Origin: an uncultured Actinomycetes bacterium
GTDB lineage: Bacteria; Actinomycetota; Actinomycetes; S36-B12; UBA10799
Length of the DNA stretch: 64,000 bases
Assembly: GCA_946803585.1 (NCBI GenBank)
Contig: CAMPEQ010000003.1
Span: 1 to 64,000 of the forward strand
Direction: 5' to 3'
Part shown: piece after piece, positions 61,196-64,000 of the stretch
Position numbering within the stretch: position 1 is the stretch's first letter
How the letters are laid out: every line of letters begins with the position of its first letter
The notes under the pieces: generated by a model
The model's input: the letters and a program-made list of their open reading frames with translations, nothing else
Database searches by the model: none
Told to the model about the DNA's origin: nothing
Position numbers and translations under genes: made by a program

Positions 61196-62353
61196 GTGAG
61201 AGCTGCGATCCTGACCCGAGAATGGCCCCCCGATGTATATGGCGGCGCCGGAGTCCATGTCGAACACCTAGTGCCTCAGCTGCGCAAGTTCATCGATGCT
61301 GACGTCTACTGCTTCGGTGAACCGCGAACTGACGCGACGGCATACCAAGTGCCCGTCGAGCTTGCGGAGGCAAATCCAGCGCTACAAACCCTCGGGGTCG
61401 ACCTCCAGATGGCGCAGGGAACTGCTGGTGCAGACGTAGCGCACTCGCACACCTGGTACGCCAATATGGCCGGCCAGCTCAGCTCCCAGCTTCACGGGAT
61501 TCCGCATGTGATTTCAGCACATTCGCTGGAACCGCGTCGGCCGTGGAAAGCTGAGCAACTCGGTGGCGGATACCAGATCTCCTCCTGGGTTGAACGCGAC
61601 TCCTATGCCAACGCCGATGCGATTATCGCGGTGAGTAAGGGGATGGCCGACGACGTGTTGGACTGCTACCCGTTCATTGACCCAGCCAAGCTGCACGTGG
61701 TCTACAACGGCATCAATACTGAGGTGTACCGCAACGAGAAGGCCACCGATGCCCTCGAGCGTCACGGCGTCGATCCGGCCAAACCCTACGTTCTGTTTGT
61801 TGGGCGAATCACCCGGCAAAAGGGAATCGCGCACTTGCTCAAGTCAGCCAAAATGTTCGATGAGGACATCCCGCTGGTTCTGTGTGCGGCATCTCCAGAC
61901 ACCCCGGAACTTGGGGCAGAGGTTGCCGCTGGAATCGACGAACTCAAGAAGACTCGCAAGGACGTGCACTGGATCGACGCACAACTCTCGCGTGACGACG
62001 TCGTTCAGTTCCTCTCGCACGCGCTGCTCTTCGCTTGCCCATCGGTCTACGAACCGCTAGGCATCGTCAACTTGGAAGCGATGGGCTGCGAAGCGCCCGT
62101 TGTTGCCAGTGCGGTCGGTGGCATCCCTGAGGTCGTCGTTGATGGCGAGACAGGGCTACTTGTTCCGTATGACGAGAAGGAGCCCAAGGCTTTTGAGAAG
62201 GCGTTCGCCGATGCGGTCAACCGCGTCGCAGCCGACAGTACGACGGCGCAGGCGATGGGGATCCGAGGAAGGGCTCGGGCAGTTGAGGCGTTCGGCTGGG
62301 AGGCCATCGCCAAGCAGACCGTCGAGGTGTACCGCCAAGCTGGTGCGCGCTAG
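61196..62353 (+). CDS. glgA: Glycogen synthase / alpha-maltose-1-phosphate synthase (GlgA/GlgM, GT4)
   Basis: 385 residues, GT-B fold. It begins [20 protein letters not shown], the ADP-glucose-binding start of actinobacterial Glg[26 protein letters not shown] and the donor site [20 protein letters not shown] follow. The mycobacterial homologue (GlgM) makes maltose 1-phosphate for the GlgE route, so either glycogen chain growth or that reaction is possible. The start at 61196 gives the family's usual N-terminus and has a -10 hexamer 7 nt upstream. Divergent from glgC. Confidence 0.92.
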   Translation: MRAAILTREWPPDVYGGAGVHVEHLVPQLRKFIDADVYCFGEPRTDATAYQVPVELAEANPALQTLGVDLQMAQGTAGADVAHSHTWYANMAGQLSSQLHGIPHVISAHSLEPRRPWKAEQLGGGYQISSWVERDSYANADAIIAVSKGMADDVLDCYPFIDPAKLHVVYNGINTEVYRNEKATDALERHGVDPAKPYVLFVGRITRQKGIAHLLKSAKMFDEDIPLVLCAASPDTPELGAEVAAGIDELKKTRKDVHWIDAQLSRDDVVQFLSHALLFACPSVYEPLGIVNLEAMGCEAPVVASAVGGIPEVVVDGETGLLVPYDEKEPKAFEKAFADAVNRVAADSTTAQAMGIRGRARAVEAFGWEAIAKQTVEVYRQAGAR

Positions 62354-62465
62354 GCTCGATAAGTACCAACACAGCACGCCGCGAGGTACCACGTTGAAGC
62401 GTGGAGTGCACCTAGTACTGATTGATACCGACCAAGACTGATACCTATCAAGGGGATGGCGACAC

Positions 62466-62888
62466 GTGACCGTATTTGGACCAGTTGAAGTAATCGTTGT
62501 TGCGTTCCCCGGAAGCAACTTCTCCGGTGGGATTGCCCCCGCTCTTCGTGATGTTGTCGAGAACGGGTCAGTGAACATCATCGACTTGGCGTTCGTGACC
62601 AAGGACAACGATGAGACAGTCACGATGATTGAGCTCGACGAGATCGGCGATGATTCAGTCGTGGCCCTCGACGAGGCGCTCGAGGAGGTCTTCGATCTGC
62701 TCAACGATGAGGATCTACTCGCGATCGGTGAAGGTCTACCTCCCGGTTCCTCCGCGGTGGCAATCGTCATCGAGCACAAGTGGGCTCGCCATCTGGCCAG
62801 CGCGGTGGCAGATTCTGATGGCCAGGTCGTGCTGAACGAGCGCATCCCGCGCGATGTGGTGCAAGCCGCGTTCGACGCACTGAACTAG
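62466..62888 (+). CDS. DUF6325 family protein
   Basis: 140 residues, acidic and probably cytoplasmic. It opens FGPVEVIVVAFPGSNFSGGI and has a helical middle (LDEALEEVFDLLNDEDL), then PPGSSAVAIVIEHKWARHLA, as in DUF6325/DUF1269-type proteins. Function is unknown. The GTG start has AAGGGGA upstream. It is followed on the same strand by the SHOCT protein, a pairing I recall from other actinobacteria. Confidence 0.75.
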   Translation: MTVFGPVEVIVVAFPGSNFSGGIAPALRDVVENGSVNIIDLAFVTKDNDETVTMIELDEIGDDSVVALDEALEEVFDLLNDEDLLAIGEGLPPGSSAVAIVIEHKWARHLASAVADSDGQVVLNERIPRDVVQAAFDALN

Positions 62889-62991
62889 CCTGGTGATCCG
62901 CAAGCTTGACGAGTACGGATCAAACGAGCGCGACCTGACGAGTACGGACCAGACCATTCAACCGAGTAGATAGTCCACGAAGGAGATTCAG

Positions 62992-63375
62992 ATGAGGCGT
63001 CGAGGAGTAGGCCGCGTTGGTCGGCCAGGGCTAGTTGGAACAGTTGCCCGCACGGCAGTTGTTGCCGGTACCGCAACCGTGGTCGCTAAGGGTGTCAGCG
63101 GGAAGATGGATTCCAAGCAGCAGGCAGCAGCGGATGCACAGGCCACTCAGCAGGCTGATGCCCAACAGGATGCGGCTCAGACGCAGCAACTTGCCCAGCA
63201 GCAGGCCGAGATTGACGCGCTAAAGGCGGGTCAGCAGGCCCCAGCGGCACCGGCTGCAGGAGCAGGCGACACCGTTGATGTGGTGGCCGAGCTACAGAAA
63301 CTTGCTTCCCTCAAGGAAGCCGGAGTCCTCACGGACGAGGAGTTCGCGGCCGCCAAGACGAAGCTGCTGGCCTAG
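62992..63375 (+). CDS. SHOCT domain protein
   Basis: 127 residues. The N-terminus is basic, then mildly hydrophobic (LVGTVARTAVVAGTATVVA). A Gln/Ala/Asp coiled-coil region (about 40-80) follows. The last ~32 residues form a SHOCT motif (ELQKLASLKEAGVLTDEEF plus AAAKTKLL), a short two-helix module thought to drive oligomer formation. AAGGAGA lies 6 nt before the ATG. Likely partner: the DUF6325 gene just upstream. Confidence 0.82.
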   Translation: MRRRGVGRVGRPGLVGTVARTAVVAGTATVVAKGVSGKMDSKQQAAADAQATQQADAQQDAAQTQQLAQQQAEIDALKAGQQAPAAPAAGAGDTVDVVAELQKLASLKEAGVLTDEEFAAAKTKLLA

Positions 63376-63380
63376 TTCCT

Positions 63381-63444
63381 TGCGGTAATCCCCGCAAAAG
63401 TTTCGTGCGGGAATCCCGCATCGGTTTCGTGCGGTAATCCCGCA
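63381..63444. repeat. Three tandem hairpin repeats
   Basis: Three near-identical palindromic units, TGCGGTAATCCCCGCA (63381), TGCGGGAATCCCGCA (63406) and TGCGGTAATCCCGCA (63430), are joined by 9-nt spacers ending in TTTCG. They fill the space between two convergent genes. They look like a small REP-type array or a multi-hairpin terminator. Confidence 0.8.
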
Positions 63445-63465
63445 TAAGGTGCAGGAGCCGCACCG

Positions 63466-64000
63466 CTATTTCAACGCGGCCAGTGGCAACCCGTACTGAG
63501 CGAGCAAGACAGTTGCTTGCGGTTGGCTAGTTGACCCCTCCCGCAAATCGACCTCGTCACTGATCTTGCTACCGTCCGCTGCGCCGGCGGGATCTGCGAT
63601 GGTCTGCGTCTCGCTGCCTTGCGCTGTGTCGGCCTTCGTGGCCGCCTGCGGTTGAGTTCGCAAATCGACGATCGGCATGTAGGAATCATCTTCGGTCAGC
63701 GATGCGAGCGCACGTGCCGACCCAACGACGTACTGCCGCGCTGCGGGGACTCCTCCGCCCCACGATCGACTGATTCCTGCCGTCTCGACCGTCGGCCAAA
63801 TGGACACCTGGCGGCGAGCGGTCGCTAGCGCCTGATTCCAAGTCAATGCATCAGCCACTTGTGCGGCGAGGGCAGCCTCTTTGCGTCCGACTTCTGCCTC
63901 ATCGGCGATCTGTTGCACTGCGGCTTCCACGAGCGGCGCGGTCTGGGAGTCCAGTTGCGCTAGCGCAGACCTCACCGCTGCAGTGACGTCCGCCGCTGCC
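63466..64000 (-). CDS. Unrecognised protein, C-terminal part (5' truncated by window edge)
   Basis: At least 177 residues. The frame stays open to the right window edge, so a start at 63975 (GTG) should not be assumed. The N-terminal visible part is helical and Ala/Gln/Glu-rich (VEAAVQQIADEAEVGRKEAA). A Trp-rich stretch (WPTVETAGISRSWGGGVPAA) and a segment of Ala/Thr/Gln-rich sequence follow. It ends VLLAQYGLPLAALK. No membrane helix or known motif is visible in this part. It is convergent with the SHOCT gene across the triple-hairpin repeat. I cannot assign a function. Confidence 0.6.
   Translation of the reverse strand, partial: AAADVTAAVRSALAQLDSQTAPLVEAAVQQIADEAEVGRKEAALAAQVADALTWNQALATARRQVSIWPTVETAGISRSWGGGVPAARQYVVGSARALASLTEDDSYMPIVDLRTQPQAATKADTAQGSETQTIADPAGAADGSKISDEVDLREGSTSQPQATVLLAQYGLPLAALK

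Noticed and set aside
1-64000. tRNA, rRNA, CRISPR or prophage
   Set aside because: No cloverleaf-like sequences, regularly spaced direct repeats of CRISPR size, or phage and integrase genes were seen. The repeats found have 6-, 15- or 24-bp periods and do not fit CRISPR.

Overview
The window is 64 kb of chromosomal DNA from an actinobacterium (Actinomycetota) of moderately high GC content. This rests on several lineage-marking genes found together: mycothiol synthesis (mshA, mshD), an F420-type PPOX oxidoreductase, CarD, GlnR, SenX3-RegX3, an SseC/DUF1416 protein, a DUF2516 protein, an HBHA-like protein and an actinobacterial GlgA/GlgC pair. Gene order repeatedly matches the Mycobacterium tuberculosis chromosome: rlmB-cysS-ispF-ispD-carD-lpqE, senX3-regX3 near gpmA, a YbjN gene and mshA, XRE-hbhA-DUF2516, and sseC-sulfurtransferase-thiX-glnR-mshD. 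I see no phage, integrase, insertion sequence, CRISPR array, rRNA or tRNA. The genus cannot be named from sequence alone; an environmental actinobacterium is a reasonable guess.

Layout. 1-7.3 kb: the end of a CBM6 surface protein, an alkaline-phosphatase-superfamily protein, a REC-GGDEF diguanylate cyclase, two PAS histidine kinases and a stand-alone receiver. 7.2-14.9 kb: a P-type ATPase with an unusual ion site, a small two-gene operon of uncertain function, two duplicated Pr6Pr membrane proteins, a SulP transporter and superoxide dismutase. 15-20.6 kb: two OmpR-type two-component systems around a sulfotransferase-like gene. 20.6-26 kb: housekeeping block (rlmB, cysS, ispF, ispD, carD, lpqE). 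26-31.7 kb: regX3, senX3, phoU, mshA, a YbjN gene and gpmA. 31.7-35.1 kb: a DUF2516 gene, an HBHA-like gene with swapped domain order, an XRE regulator, an RsiG-like c-di-GMP-binding anti-sigma factor and ygfZ. 35.3-42.3 kb: a heme and iron locus (hmuVUT, heme oxygenase, a DtxR/IdeR box, an HtaA-type protein and its partner, Fur, nitrobindin). 42.3-48.7 kb: DsrE, an HNH protein, sulfur transfer and redox genes, glnR and mshD. 48.8-57.6 kb: polyphosphate (ppk1, CYTH-CHAD, mutT1) converging on the pst phosphate transporter, with a clear PHO box upstream of pstS. 57.8-64 kb: a lyase, a Dabb protein, hemolysin III, glgC and glgA divergent, a DUF6325 gene, a SHOCT gene and a truncated unknown gene.

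How the parts may work together. (a) Phosphate: SenX3-RegX3 and PhoU, PHO boxes, Pst uptake and polyphosphate metabolism all lie in one window, next to glycogen synthesis, which suggests a phosphate and carbon storage lifestyle (inference). (b) c-di-GMP: a receiver-linked diguanylate cyclase beside two kinases, and 30 kb away an RsiG-like protein with two c-di-GMP signature motifs. (c) Heme: capture, import, degradation and heme-protein genes lie between a DtxR-type box and a Fur gene.

Many genes have a TANNNT -10 hexamer 6-8 nt before the start codon and no Shine-Dalgarno sequence, so leaderless transcription appears common. I used this to choose several starts.
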